NCBI GenBank assembly: GCA_024642445.1 | Contig: JAHEBG010000076.1 | Span: forward strand, 1-6,260 | Direction: 5' to 3' | Source: Gammaproteobacteria bacterium | GTDB lineage: Bacteria > Pseudomonadota > Gammaproteobacteria > Xanthomonadales > Xanthomonadaceae | Length of the DNA: 6,260 nt | In this document: piece by piece, positions 1 to 6,251 of the stretch | Layout of the letters: every line of letters starts with the position of its first letter | Numbering within the stretch: the first letter of the stretch is position 1 | Position numbers and translations under genes: made by a program | The notes under the pieces: model-generated | The model's input: the letters and a program-made list of their open reading frames with translations, nothing else | The model's database searches: none | What the model was told of the DNA's origin: nothing

Positions 1-624
1 GAACGCGCAGGGTTCAGGCGTCTGTTGTGGGGTTTCCTGCTGCTGTTAGGTGCTGCACTTCTGGGCTTGGGCATTGCGGCGGAATACGGATCGGCAGCCT
101 TCGCCCGCAATCTGGTGGAATCCCGAGGCTTGGGCACCGAAGCCCGATGGCTTTGGCATGTGCTGGTGCTTAGCGGTGCGGTAATGCTGTGCGCTACTTT
201 GCTGTTGCGCACACGTCGTGTACTTACGGCACTGGCCATAGGTCTTTCGGTACTGTGGTGTTCGTACGGCTTTGTGCTGCACCCGGTGCTGGATGCCAGC
301 AGCTCCTCGAAAGCATTGATGCAGCGTGCCGCACAGTTGGCAGGCCCTGGGCGTGAAATCGGCTTGGTGGCATGGAAGGAGCAAAACCTGTTGCAGGCCA
401 GTGGCCCGGTCACCGATTTCGGCTTTCGACAACCGCCGCGTGTGCAGTTGCAGCGGGGCATGCAATGGTTGGCTGAAAAACCGGGGCAACGGCGCTTGAT
501 GATCAATCAGATCCCGGCCTTGGATTGTGTGGCGTATGGCAAGGCGGGCACGGTTTCTCTAGACAAGGCCAACCGTCGAAGCTGGTGGCTGGTGGATGCG
601 CAGGCCTTGACGGCGTGTCGGTAA
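1..624 (+). CDS. C-terminal part of a GT39/ArnT-like membrane glycosyltransferase (5' truncated by window edge)
   Basis: The frame is open from base 1 to a TAA at 622-624, giving 207 visible residues. The TTG at 25 lies inside a hydrophobic run and has no Shine-Dalgarno sequence, so I treat the gene as entering from outside the window. The visible part has three membrane segments (about residues 8-27, 50-69 and 74-92), then a soluble tail of about 110 residues. This matches the end of lipid-linked-sugar glycosyltransferases of the PMT/ArnT type, which carry a C-terminal periplasmic domain. The tail motif EIGLVAWKEQ (about 119-128) followed by TDFGF (about 138-142) is familiar to me from Xanthomonadaceae glycosyltransferases annotated this way. 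In the family the substrate is a polyprenyl-phosphate sugar and the acceptor is lipid A, protein or glycan; nothing here tells which. The catalytic N-terminal loop with its acidic residues lies outside the window. Family assignment is moderate and substrate unknown. Confidence 0.62.
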   Translation, partial: ERAGFRRLLWGFLLLLGAALLGLGIAAEYGSAAFARNLVESRGLGTEARWLWHVLVLSGAVMLCATLLLRTRRVLTALAIGLSVLWCSYGFVLHPVLDASSSSKALMQRAAQLAGPGREIGLVAWKEQNLLQASGPVTDFGFRQPPRVQLQRGMQWLAEKPGQRRLMINQIPALDCVAYGKAGTVSLDKANRRSWWLVDAQALTACR

Positions 625-690
625 TGGCGTTTGGCGCGCATCAGCACGGCGTTAGCGTTATCCTATAGCGAGTCACATCAAGGTGTATTC
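625..690 (+). other. Intergenic leader before trkA
   Basis: This 66-base gap is the only place near trkA where a promoter could sit. I see no convincing -35/-10 pair. TTGGCG at 631-636 and TATCCT at 659-664 are each four of six matches, but the 22-base spacing is too long for a sigma-70 promoter. Transcription could also enter from the glycosyltransferase gene. No terminator hairpin with a T-run follows the upstream stop. Confidence 0.35.
680..685 (+). promoter_or_regulatory. Ribosome binding site fixing the trkA start
   Basis: AAGGTG, five of six matches to AAGGAG, ends 5 bases before the ATG at 691. It decides the start against the in-frame TTG at 631, which would add 20 residues that do not belong to the TrkA fold. 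Confidence 0.7.
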
Positions 691-2070
691 ATGAAAATCC
701 TGATTCTGGGCGCCGGTCAAGTCGGTACATCGGTTGCCGCCGCCTTATCGGTTGAAGATGAAAACGACATCACGGTGGTCGACCGGGATGCATTGCGCCT
801 GCGCGAACTTACCGAAAAACTCGATATCCGTACGGTCATCGGGCATGCGTCATTGCCCAGTGTGCTCAGCCAGGCCGGCATTGAAGACGCCGCGTTATTG
901 GTTGCTGTTACCTCATCCGATGAAGTCAACATCATTGCCTGCCAGATTGCCGCGCAGCAGGTAAAGCCGCCTACCCGCGTGGCACGTCTGCGCGATCAAG
1001 AATATCTGGCGTTGGTAAAAAACGGTTTGGGCGGCGAAGGTGCGGTTACCGCAGCGATTAGCCCGGAACAGTTGGTCTGCCGACATGTTGAGCGTTTGAT
1101 TGCCACGCCGGGTGCGCTGCAGGTGCTGGAGTTTGCGCAAGGCCGGGTGCAGTTGGTGGCGGTGCGGGCATTGCATGGCGGCGCACTGGTAGGCCATGAA
1201 ATCCGCGAGCTCCGTCAGCATCTGCCCAAAGGCATGGATGTGCGCGTTGCCGCCATTTTCCGTGGCGGTAAACCGGTAAAACCGGAAGGCATCACCGTGA
1301 TTGAAGCCGGCGACGAAGTGTTTTTTCTCGCACATCAAAGCGCCATCAAGGCCATGATGAGCGAGCTGCGCTCGACTGAAACCCGTTCGACCAAACGCAT
1401 CTTCATTTCGGGTGGCGGCGGCATTGGCCGGCGCCTGGCCAAATCTTTGGAAAAACGCTATTCAGTCAAAGTGCTGGAGCGTTCGCGCGATCGTGCCCGC
1501 GCCATTGCCGAGGATCTGCTCAATACCATCGTGCTGGTTGGCGATTGTGCCGATGAAGATCTTTTGCGCGAAGAAAATATCGATCAGACCGATGTTTACT
1601 GTGCCTTAACCAATGACGACGAAGCCAATATTCTTTCCGCCATGTTGGCCAAGCGCCTGGGCTGTCCACGGGTGGTGGCCTTGATCAACCGCGCATCCTA
1701 CGCCGAGTTGGTCGAAGGCAGTACCATCGACATCGCCATCAGTCCGCAATCAGTGACACTCAGTGCTTTGTTGTCGCACATCCGCGAAGGTGAGCCGGAG
1801 CGCGTGTATTCGCTGCGCCGCGGTGCTGCCGAGGCCATCGAGGTGGTGGTGCGCGGCGATCGGCGTACGTCGCGGGTTATCGGCCGTGAGCTGGATGAAC
1901 TGGATCTGCCCGATTCCACCACCATTGGAGGCATCGTGCGTGGCGAAGAATTGCTAATCGCGCACCACGATGTGGTGATCGAGCCGGGCGATCATGTGAT
2001 CTTGTTCGTTACCGATAAACGCGATCTGCCGAAAGTGATTGCCACCTTCAAAGAAGTGGATTGGCTTTGA
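691..2070 (+). CDS. trkA: TrkA, cytosolic NAD(H)/nucleotide-binding gating subunit of the Trk potassium uptake system
   Basis: TrkA is the peripheral membrane protein that forms a ring under TrkH and gates potassium uptake in response to bound nucleotides. The product has 459 residues, against 458 for the E. coli protein. It has the expected two RCK_N/RCK_C pairs. The first Rossmann motif is GAGQVG (7-12), with D31 ending the second strand (VVDRD). The first RCK_C runs about 143-224 and includes VEAGDEVFF-like IEAGDEVFF (204-212). The second Rossmann motif is GGGGIG (241-246), with E263 in VLERSRDRA. The second RCK_C runs about 373-455 with GDHVILFVTDK (433-443). Blocks such as ALLVAVTSSDE, ITNDDEAN-like LTNDDEANILSAMLAKR, IDIAISPQ and ALLSHIREG match E. 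coli TrkA closely. I chose the ATG at 691 because MKILILGAGQVG is the canonical N-terminus and it has a good ribosome site. The TTG at 631 is rejected. The 3' end overlaps the trkH start, so the two are cotranscribed and probably translationally coupled. Confidence 0.97.
   Translation: MKILILGAGQVGTSVAAALSVEDENDITVVDRDALRLRELTEKLDIRTVIGHASLPSVLSQAGIEDAALLVAVTSSDEVNIIACQIAAQQVKPPTRVARLRDQEYLALVKNGLGGEGAVTAAISPEQLVCRHVERLIATPGALQVLEFAQGRVQLVAVRALHGGALVGHEIRELRQHLPKGMDVRVAAIFRGGKPVKPEGITVIEAGDEVFFLAHQSAIKAMMSELRSTETRSTKRIFISGGGGIGRRLAKSLEKRYSVKVLERSRDRARAIAEDLLNTIVLVGDCADEDLLREENIDQTDVYCALTNDDEANILSAMLAKRLGCPRVVALINRASYAELVEGSTIDIAISPQSVTLSALLSHIREGEPERVYSLRRGAAEAIEVVVRGDRRTSRVIGRELDELDLPDSTTIGGIVRGEELLIAHHDVVIEPGDHVILFVTDKRDLPKVIATFKEVDWL
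2051..2060 (+). promoter_or_regulatory. Probable trkH ribosome binding site inside the end of trkA
   Basis: The purine-rich AAGAAGTGGA immediately precedes TTG 2061 and lies 6 bases before TTG 2067. The match to the anti-Shine-Dalgarno sequence is only partial, so coupling to trkA translation probably drives initiation. The spacing slightly favours TTG 2067, which would shorten TrkH by two residues. Confidence 0.4.
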
Positions 2071-3521
2071 CCGGTCGCATTAAAGCCGGGCTAAGGGTAT
2101 TCGGCGCGGTGATGGCGCTGTCCTCGCTGATGATACTGCCATCCTTGCTGCTGGCCGTGCTATGGCAGGAAGCCACGGTGTTGCCGTTTGTTGAAGCCAT
2201 GGTGCCCAGCTTTATTATTGGGGTGTTGCTCTGGCTGGCGTTCCGCAACGACCATTATGCCTTGCGTTTGCGCGACGGCTTTCTGATTACCGTCGGTATC
2301 TGGATCATTGCCAGTGCGGTCACTGCCGTGCCGTTTTATATGGCCCTGCCACAGCTGTCCTTTACCGATGCGATGTTTGAATCCACATCGGGCTTGACCA
2401 CCACCGGTGCTACTGTGCTTGTAGGGCTGGATGATCTGCCCCGAAGTTTATTGTTTTTCCGGTCCTCGCTGAATTTCTTTGGCGGTATCGGTATTGTGAT
2501 TCTGGCGATTGCCGTATTGCCCATGCTTAAAATCGGCGGCATGCATCTGTTCAAGGCCGAAAGCACCGGGCCAGTGAAAGACAATAAGCTAACGCCGCGC
2601 ATTGCCGAAACCGCGCGCACGCTATGGGCGGTTTATCTTGGCCTGAATGTGCTGTGCGCCATCGCCTATTGGTTCGCAGGCATGAGTTTTTTCGATGCCG
2701 TGAACCATGCCATGACTACAGTGGCTACCGCCGGATTTTCCACGCACGATGCCAGCTTCGGGTACTGGGATAATGCACTGATAGATACGATTGCGATTGT
2801 GTTCATGCTGTTGGGCGGCGCCAGTTTCAGTCTGCATTGGTACGCTTGGCGTGCCGCTACCGTGAGTCATTACCAAGCCAACAGCGAACTTCGCGCGTTT
2901 CTAGCCATTTGCGGCGTATTTACACTGGTAGTGATGTTCTATCTTTTGGCTACCGGTGAAATGCATTCGGGCGGAACCGCACTTAGGCATGCCGCGTTCC
3001 AGGTGGTCTCGCATATCACCACCACCGGGTATGCCAGCACCGGCTTTTCGCACTGGCCGGGCATGCTGCCCATTTTCATGATCATGCTGGCATTCATCGG
3101 CGGCTGCTCAGGCTCCACTGCCGGCGGTATTAAAGTGGCACGCGTGCAATTGGTCATACAACAAGGCCTGCGCGAACTGAAACAGTTGGTGCACCCCAAA
3201 GCCCAATTTCTGGTGACCATGGGTGGCAAGCGGGTTTCCGAAAGCGTGGTCATTTCCGTTGCAGGGTTCTGCGCCCTGTACATCACCGTGTATTTGCTTT
3301 TGGTATTGCTGCTTTCGGCCGACAATGTCAATTTGCTGACCGCATTTTCGGCGGCGGCATCCAGCATCAATAATCTGGGCCCGGCCTTGGGCGATGCCGC
3401 CATGCACTATTCAACCTTGAGCGATTTCTCCACCTGGGTGTTGAGTTTCGGCATGCTGATTGGCCGTCTTGAAGTGTTTACCGTGCTGGTGCTGCTCACA
3501 CCGCAGTTCTGGCAGGAATAA
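2061..3521 (+). CDS. trkH: TrkH, potassium-translocating membrane subunit of the Trk system
   Basis: TrkH is the inner-membrane potassium channel/transporter that TrkA gates. The product is 486 residues from the TTG at 2061, against 483 in E. coli. It holds four pore repeats, each with its filter glycine: TTTGAT (G116), TAGFSTHD (G225), TTGYAS (G323) and NNLGPALG (G440). The flexible intramembrane loop after the third pore is present as GGCSGSTAGGIK (347-358). The conserved pore arginine lies in LIGRLEVFT (R469). KDNKLTPRIAETARTLW (173-189) matches the first cytosolic linker of the family, and the protein ends in PQFWQE as expected. The start is a TTG: 2061 overlaps trkA by 10 bases, and TTG 2067 overlaps by 4 (TTGA). 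The purine-rich AAGAAGTGGA (2051-2060) could serve either, with better spacing for 2067. The in-frame ATG at 2112 would remove part of the first membrane segment. All residues needed for selectivity are present, so the system looks functional. Confidence 0.96.
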   Translation: MALTGRIKAGLRVFGAVMALSSLMILPSLLLAVLWQEATVLPFVEAMVPSFIIGVLLWLAFRNDHYALRLRDGFLITVGIWIIASAVTAVPFYMALPQLSFTDAMFESTSGLTTTGATVLVGLDDLPRSLLFFRSSLNFFGGIGIVILAIAVLPMLKIGGMHLFKAESTGPVKDNKLTPRIAETARTLWAVYLGLNVLCAIAYWFAGMSFFDAVNHAMTTVATAGFSTHDASFGYWDNALIDTIAIVFMLLGGASFSLHWYAWRAATVSHYQANSELRAFLAICGVFTLVVMFYLLATGEMHSGGTALRHAAFQVVSHITTTGYASTGFSHWPGMLPIFMIMLAFIGGCSGSTAGGIKVARVQLVIQQGLRELKQLVHPKAQFLVTMGGKRVSESVVISVAGFCALYITVYLLLVLLLSADNVNLLTAFSAAASSINNLGPALGDAAMHYSTLSDFSTWVLSFGMLIGRLEVFTVLVLLTPQFWQE

Positions 3522-3551
3522 GCGGCACAGGTTTAGACCACGGTTTAACGC

Positions 3552-3556
3552 GGGAA
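3552..3556 (+). promoter_or_regulatory. Ribosome binding site of the 70-residue protein gene
   Basis: GGGAA lies 7 bases before the ATG at 3564, in the 42-base gap after trkH. It supports translation of the short downstream gene. The same gap holds two GGTTTA copies (3530-3535 and 3542-3547); I see no regulatory meaning in them. Confidence 0.5.
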
Positions 3557-3563
3557 TAATTAC

Positions 3564-3776
3564 ATGGATTACATTCGGCTGGTTTTTGATGTGTTGCACA
3601 ACGCCGGCACACCGGATGCCGAAGCCCGTGCTGCCTTGTATGCGACATGTCGGGAGCAGGTAGCGGCGCAGTTTGAAACGCCCTCAGCTAAGGCGCAGGC
3701 TTTGGAAGATTTGGAAAAAGTCATCCGGCGCCAGGAAATGCAGGCATTGTACGAGGACAGCTCAGGTGCGAAGTAA
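3564..3776 (+). CDS. Small helical cytosolic protein of unknown function (70 aa) behind trkH
   Basis: I do not recognise a named family. The product is 70 residues, charged and amphipathic, without signal peptide or membrane segment. It looks like three helices: about residues 3-14 (YIRLVFDVLHNA), 18-37 (a run holding ARAALYATCREQVAAQF) and 41-63 (ALEDLEKVIRRQEM). The pattern ARxxLY, then R, then Q[LF], then LExxI resembles a helical repeat I recall at the N-terminus of larger alphaproteobacterial hypothetical proteins, where it is followed by a membrane segment; here it stands alone. That likeness is from memory and is inference. The gene has its own ATG and GGGAA ribosome site. It overlaps the next gene by 11 bases and starts 42 bases after trkH, which suggests one transcript. 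C29 is the only cysteine. Coding status is supported by the clean start, ribosome site and tight packing. Confidence 0.72.
   Translation: MDYIRLVFDVLHNAGTPDAEARAALYATCREQVAAQFETPSAKAQALEDLEKVIRRQEMQALYEDSSGAK
3753..3757 (+). promoter_or_regulatory. Ribosome binding site fixing the GTG start of the exported 172-aa protein
   Basis: GAGGA lies 8 bases before the GTG at 3766, inside the end of the preceding gene. It decides the start: the open frame extends upstream to an ATG at 3673, but that extension would put an arginine-rich stretch of 31 residues ahead of the signal peptide. Confidence 0.72.
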
Positions 3777-4284
3777 TTCCTTGCTGGTAGCGGTGGCGGC
3801 TTTGGCATGTGCACTGCCGGCCATAGCCGGTGATGTTCCGGCACTGACTGCCGAGGGCTACGGGCCGGTTAAAATCGGCATGCGCGTTGATCAAGCCAGC
3901 AAAGCCTTGGCGGCAAGCTTACGCTCCGAAGAAGATTCGCCGGACCCAGAATGCCACCACGTTTCCGCAGGCGAGGTTGCACCCGGCTTGGCGTTCATGG
4001 TGCAGAACGGGCGCATTGTGCGGATTTCCTTGTATTCAGGGCCGAGCGCCATTCATACCGATCGCGGCATTGGTCTTGGCGACAGCATGCAAAAAGTGAA
4101 ACAGGCCTACGGCGCCGGGCTTATCGACGAGTCGCATGAATACCTTGGGCCAGCAGCGCGCTATTTAACCTGGTGGAATGAAAAAACGCAGCGGGGCATC
4201 CGCTATGAAACCGATGAGGACGGCGTTGTCGATACCCTGCATGCCGGCGATAAAGCGATTTTTCTGGTTGAGGGCTGTTACTAG
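3766..4284 (+). CDS. Exported (periplasmic) protein of unknown function with an internal duplication, possibly BamE/BLIP-like fold
   Basis: The 172-residue product starts with a Sec signal peptide: the hydrophobic run is about residues 6-18, with probable cleavage after A21 in PAIA-GD. C15 lies inside the hydrophobic run in a poor lipobox context (AALAC), so I favour soluble periplasmic over lipoprotein. The mature part appears to be two similar halves. Half one has YGPVKIGM (32-39), a short helix, then strands ending NGRIVRISLY (81-90). Half two has GIGLGDSMQKVKQAYG (101-116), then RGIRYETDEDGVVDTLHAG (143-161). A 'G-[IL]-G-[MD]..V..a.G' helix followed by strands is the pattern of BamE/SmpA and of the tandem BLIP fold; this is inference from pattern only. 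C63 and C171 are the only mature cysteines and could form a disulfide joining the halves. The GTG start has a good ribosome site and overlaps the preceding gene by 11 bases. I recall similar uncharacterised proteins in Xanthomonadales. No function can be assigned. Confidence 0.82.
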   Translation: MRSNSLLVAVAALACALPAIAGDVPALTAEGYGPVKIGMRVDQASKALAASLRSEEDSPDPECHHVSAGEVAPGLAFMVQNGRIVRISLYSGPSAIHTDRGIGLGDSMQKVKQAYGAGLIDESHEYLGPAARYLTWWNEKTQRGIRYETDEDGVVDTLHAGDKAIFLVEGCY

Positions 4285-4294
4285 CGCTGCGAAG
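4285..4294. other. Ten-base convergent gap between opposing genes
   Basis: Both gene groups end here, with stop codons at 4282-4284 (plus) and 4295-4297 (minus). TAGC (4282-4285) and GCTA (4294-4297) could pair as a four-base stem, and TTTT follows on the plus strand at 4301-4304, but this is too weak to call a terminator. Each transcript therefore probably runs into the antisense of the other. Confidence 0.35.
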
Positions 4295-4711
4295 CTAAGG
4301 TTTTAGGCAGGCATCGGTGCCATCGGTGGTCACTACCTGCACCCGGGTGAATCGCACTTCGCGGGCATACAGCCCCAAATGGCCGTAACTGCCTTTTCGG
4401 CTTATTTTTCCGGTACCGGCAATGCCAACTTTCTGTGGCCCGCAGGGTGTAGTGCCAAGGTCACACCGCGGTTGTGCATCCAGCGCTTTTTGCACGGCCG
4501 GCCAGCCCTCGGCTTTGAAGCTTGTCGCATTCAACCACAATGCACCGGGCTTTCCGCAGGCGGTAAACGTCATGCTCTCGGCGCCGAAGGACAGGGTGCC
4601 GCGCAAACGCTCGGCTGACGTTGCCAAAGGCGCGATAACCATCAACAGTGCCAGTATGCCAGCTTGCATTATGCGGTTTATACCTGCGCGCGAAGTTAGG
4701 ATTGCTTGCAT
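4295..4711 (-). CDS. Exported four-cysteine protein of unknown function (138 aa)
   Basis: I do not recognise a characterised family. The N-terminus is a Sec signal peptide: R8 and R13 precede a hydrophobic run (about 15-30), with probable cleavage after A33 in TSA-ER. The mature part of about 105 residues holds four cysteines (C52, C83, C90, C135), an even number that would allow two disulfides in the periplasm. It opens with RGTLSFGAESMTFTACG (37-53), a 'G.l.f....tFt.Cg' pattern seen in small secreted beta-barrel proteins of the NlpE/META kind, and later has GKISRKGSYGHLGLYARE (101-118). This likeness is weak and from memory. The ATG at 4711 is supported by AAGGA 7 bases upstream; an internal ATG at residue 15 would lose the positive n-region. 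The gene lies 40 bases downstream of the YdbT-like gene on the same strand and is probably cotranscribed. It converges with the plus-strand exported protein gene, 10 bases away. Confidence 0.78.
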   Translation of the reverse strand: MQAILTSRAGINRIMQAGILALLMVIAPLATSAERLRGTLSFGAESMTFTACGKPGALWLNATSFKAEGWPAVQKALDAQPRCDLGTTPCGPQKVGIAGTGKISRKGSYGHLGLYAREVRFTRVQVVTTDGTDACLKP

Positions 4712-4751
4712 GCGATGTTCCTTGCGTAGCAGCGTCAGGGAGCTGCGTATA
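4712..4751 (-). other. Short intergenic spacer with a small inverted repeat
   Basis: This 40-base gap between the YdbT-like gene and the four-cysteine gene contains GCAGC (4729-4733) and GCTGC (4742-4746), a five-base-pair stem with an eight-base loop. There is no T-run, so it is not a convincing terminator. It may be chance. Confidence 0.25.
4719..4723 (-). promoter_or_regulatory. Ribosome binding site of the four-cysteine protein gene
   Basis: On the minus strand AAGGA stands 7 bases before the ATG at 4711. It chooses this start over the internal ATG 14 codons further in. Confidence 0.72.
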
Positions 4752-6251
4752 TCATCGGGAAATTATGGCTGAAATTTCGCGTTGCAATTCCAGTGCTTCA
4801 TCCAAAGGCAGATAGCGCACGGCCAGGGGCGGCTCGAAACTGCCGGCATTCACGGTATCCAGAAACACCGTGGCCATGCCGTAGCGACGATCGAACGGCG
4901 ACTGCTTTACATAGGCGGCTTGCACTTTCGCGGTTTCGGCAAAACGCCAATGCTTGCCGATCCAGCCTTCGCGCACGGCAAACAGGGCGCCATTGAACGA
5001 ATACCCGGCATGCTTGGCCCAGAGCTTGGATTTCATATACAGCCAGGGAATGCCCAGCAACGGCAACAGGCCATACGGCCCGGCCCAGTAAATGCACACA
5101 ACAGTCACCGGCAACAGCAGCAGCGCCGGTTTTTTGAATTCGCGCTGCCAGGCTTTCGGGTGCAGCGGGCTCCATTCAATAATCGGCCAGCTGCCAGGCG
5201 GCAAGACATGCTCGGCAATGCGGGTCACCGATTCGGCATCGGCAATCGGTGCCAATTGCCAATTGGAGTCCAAGGCCTCGGATTTGGTTTTTCCGGCGGC
5301 GGCATCCACGGTAAGGCCGTAGCGCTGAAAGCGGCGCTGCAGCCAGCCTTGGCGTACGGTCCACGCTTGAATGCGGGTGCGTGGCAATGAGCCGTTGAAG
5401 CGATTGAGCAGGCCGCGTTGGATCGACAGCCGGTGTTGGTTTGCGCTTAAGGTAAAGCCGTGAAAATGCAGCAGAGCCTGCACAATGGAAATGATGCGGA
5501 GCAACACGAACGCCAACAACAACAAGCTGGCCGCGCCCAGCACGTACGACACCATGCTGTTCTGCGCCAGGTCGCCACTGTGGTCCCACAGCCAGCGGCT
5601 GGCCTGCTTCATGGTCTGCTTCGGGAGCTCCCAATTCAATTGCATCAGGCCGCCAAATCCGGCCGCCACCAGCAGCATGCCTTTGTTTGAAATCAAACCG
5701 TGTTTAATCAATTCGCGTGTGGGCAAGTGCAGCAAAATATCTTCGTCATGCTGTGCTTGCTCGCCATCAGCAGTTGGGCTTGCCAACAGACCGTCGTGGC
5801 TGCGGATGGTACGTTGCAATTGTTGTGCAGCAGCAAACCCCAGTACCCGCATGCGGCCTTCTTCTTTTTCGCCACCGCCGGTTTCCAGGCGCACTTCAGC
5901 CACGTCCATCAGCCGATGCAAAAGACTTTGATGCAAGGTGACGTTTTGTACCCGGGTAAAAGCGATATCGCGCACGGTTTTATGCAACAGACCGGAGCGG
6001 ATGACTATGCGGTCGTTGCCGATGCGGTAGCGGAAGGTGATATAGCGGGCTACCGCCAGCGGCACCATGAAGGCGATACCCGCCAGCCCCCACAGTTCGT
6101 ATTGGTTGCCGCGACCGCCTACCAGCAATACCAGCAGCGGCACGATGAATTGTTTCAGTACATTGAACAGCTCAAACAACCACGACAGCGGATGCAGTCG
6201 CAGTTCTGTGGCCTTTGGGTTCAGAGCCTCGGCTTCAGAGGGCATGGTCAT
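4752..6251 (-). CDS. YdbT-like membrane protein with three bacterial PH (bPH2/DUF304) domains
   Basis: The 499-residue product has the YdbT layout: paired membrane segments alternating with bacterial PH domains on the cytosolic side. Membrane pair one is about residues 31-45 and 52-70. The first bPH2 is about 72-150, with YRIGNDRIVIRSGLLHKTVRDI followed by FTRVQNVTLHQSLLHRLMDVAEVRLETGG (98-126). Membrane segments follow at about 187-205 and 236-258. The second bPH2 is about 263-345, with LSIQRGLLNR and LPRTRIQAWTVRQG (289-302). A third hydrophobic pair is about 375-405. The third bPH2 is about 416-492, with VREGWIGKHW, AKVQAAYVKQSPFDRRYG and YLPLDEA. The opening HPLSWLFELFNVLKQ is typical of the family. 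Function is not settled; a family link to resistance or envelope stress has been described in Bacillus. YdbT usually sits directly behind ydbS, a short single-bPH2 gene. The ATG at 6251 forms ATGA, so an upstream gene could end there with a 4-base overlap, but only 9 bases are visible. ATG 6245 is an alternative start two codons in. Confidence 0.9.
   Translation of the reverse strand: MTMPSEAEALNPKATELRLHPLSWLFELFNVLKQFIVPLLVLLVGGRGNQYELWGLAGIAFMVPLAVARYITFRYRIGNDRIVIRSGLLHKTVRDIAFTRVQNVTLHQSLLHRLMDVAEVRLETGGGEKEEGRMRVLGFAAAQQLQRTIRSHDGLLASPTADGEQAQHDEDILLHLPTRELIKHGLISNKGMLLVAAGFGGLMQLNWELPKQTMKQASRWLWDHSGDLAQNSMVSYVLGAASLLLLAFVLLRIISIVQALLHFHGFTLSANQHRLSIQRGLLNRFNGSLPRTRIQAWTVRQGWLQRRFQRYGLTVDAAAGKTKSEALDSNWQLAPIADAESVTRIAEHVLPPGSWPIIEWSPLHPKAWQREFKKPALLLLPVTVVCIYWAGPYGLLPLLGIPWLYMKSKLWAKHAGYSFNGALFAVREGWIGKHWRFAETAKVQAAYVKQSPFDRRYGMATVFLDTVNAGSFEPPLAVRYLPLDEALELQREISAIISR

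Noticed and set aside
46..489. A 147-codon minus-strand open frame opposite the glycosyltransferase gene
   Set aside because: It lies opposite a better coding frame with membrane segments and family motifs, and its translation shows no domain or start signal.
631..690. A 20-residue N-terminal extension of TrkA from a TTG at 631
   Set aside because: No ribosome site precedes it, the added residues are not part of the family, and ATG 691 has AAGGTG at good spacing and gives the canonical MKILILGAGQVG start.
3530..3547. Two copies of GGTTTA 12 bases apart between trkH and the next gene
   Set aside because: Six-base repeats in a 42-base gap are expected by chance, and no promoter elements accompany them.
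3673..3765. An N-terminal extension of the exported 172-residue protein from an ATG at 3673
   Set aside because: It would bury the signal peptide behind a highly basic stretch and overlap most of the preceding gene; GTG 3766 has GAGGA 8 bases upstream.
5252..5266. A perfect inverted repeat, CCAATTG-C-CAATTGG, which is also a tandem repeat of CCAATTG
   Set aside because: It lies within the coding sequence for SNWQLA of the YdbT-like protein, far from any promoter, and is explained by codon choice.
4782..5390. A 202-codon plus-strand open frame opposite the YdbT-like gene
   Set aside because: It is antisense to a well-supported gene, has no recognisable domain, and its composition is that of a reverse-frame shadow in GC-rich DNA. 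The 148-codon frame at 5485-5931 is rejected for the same reason.
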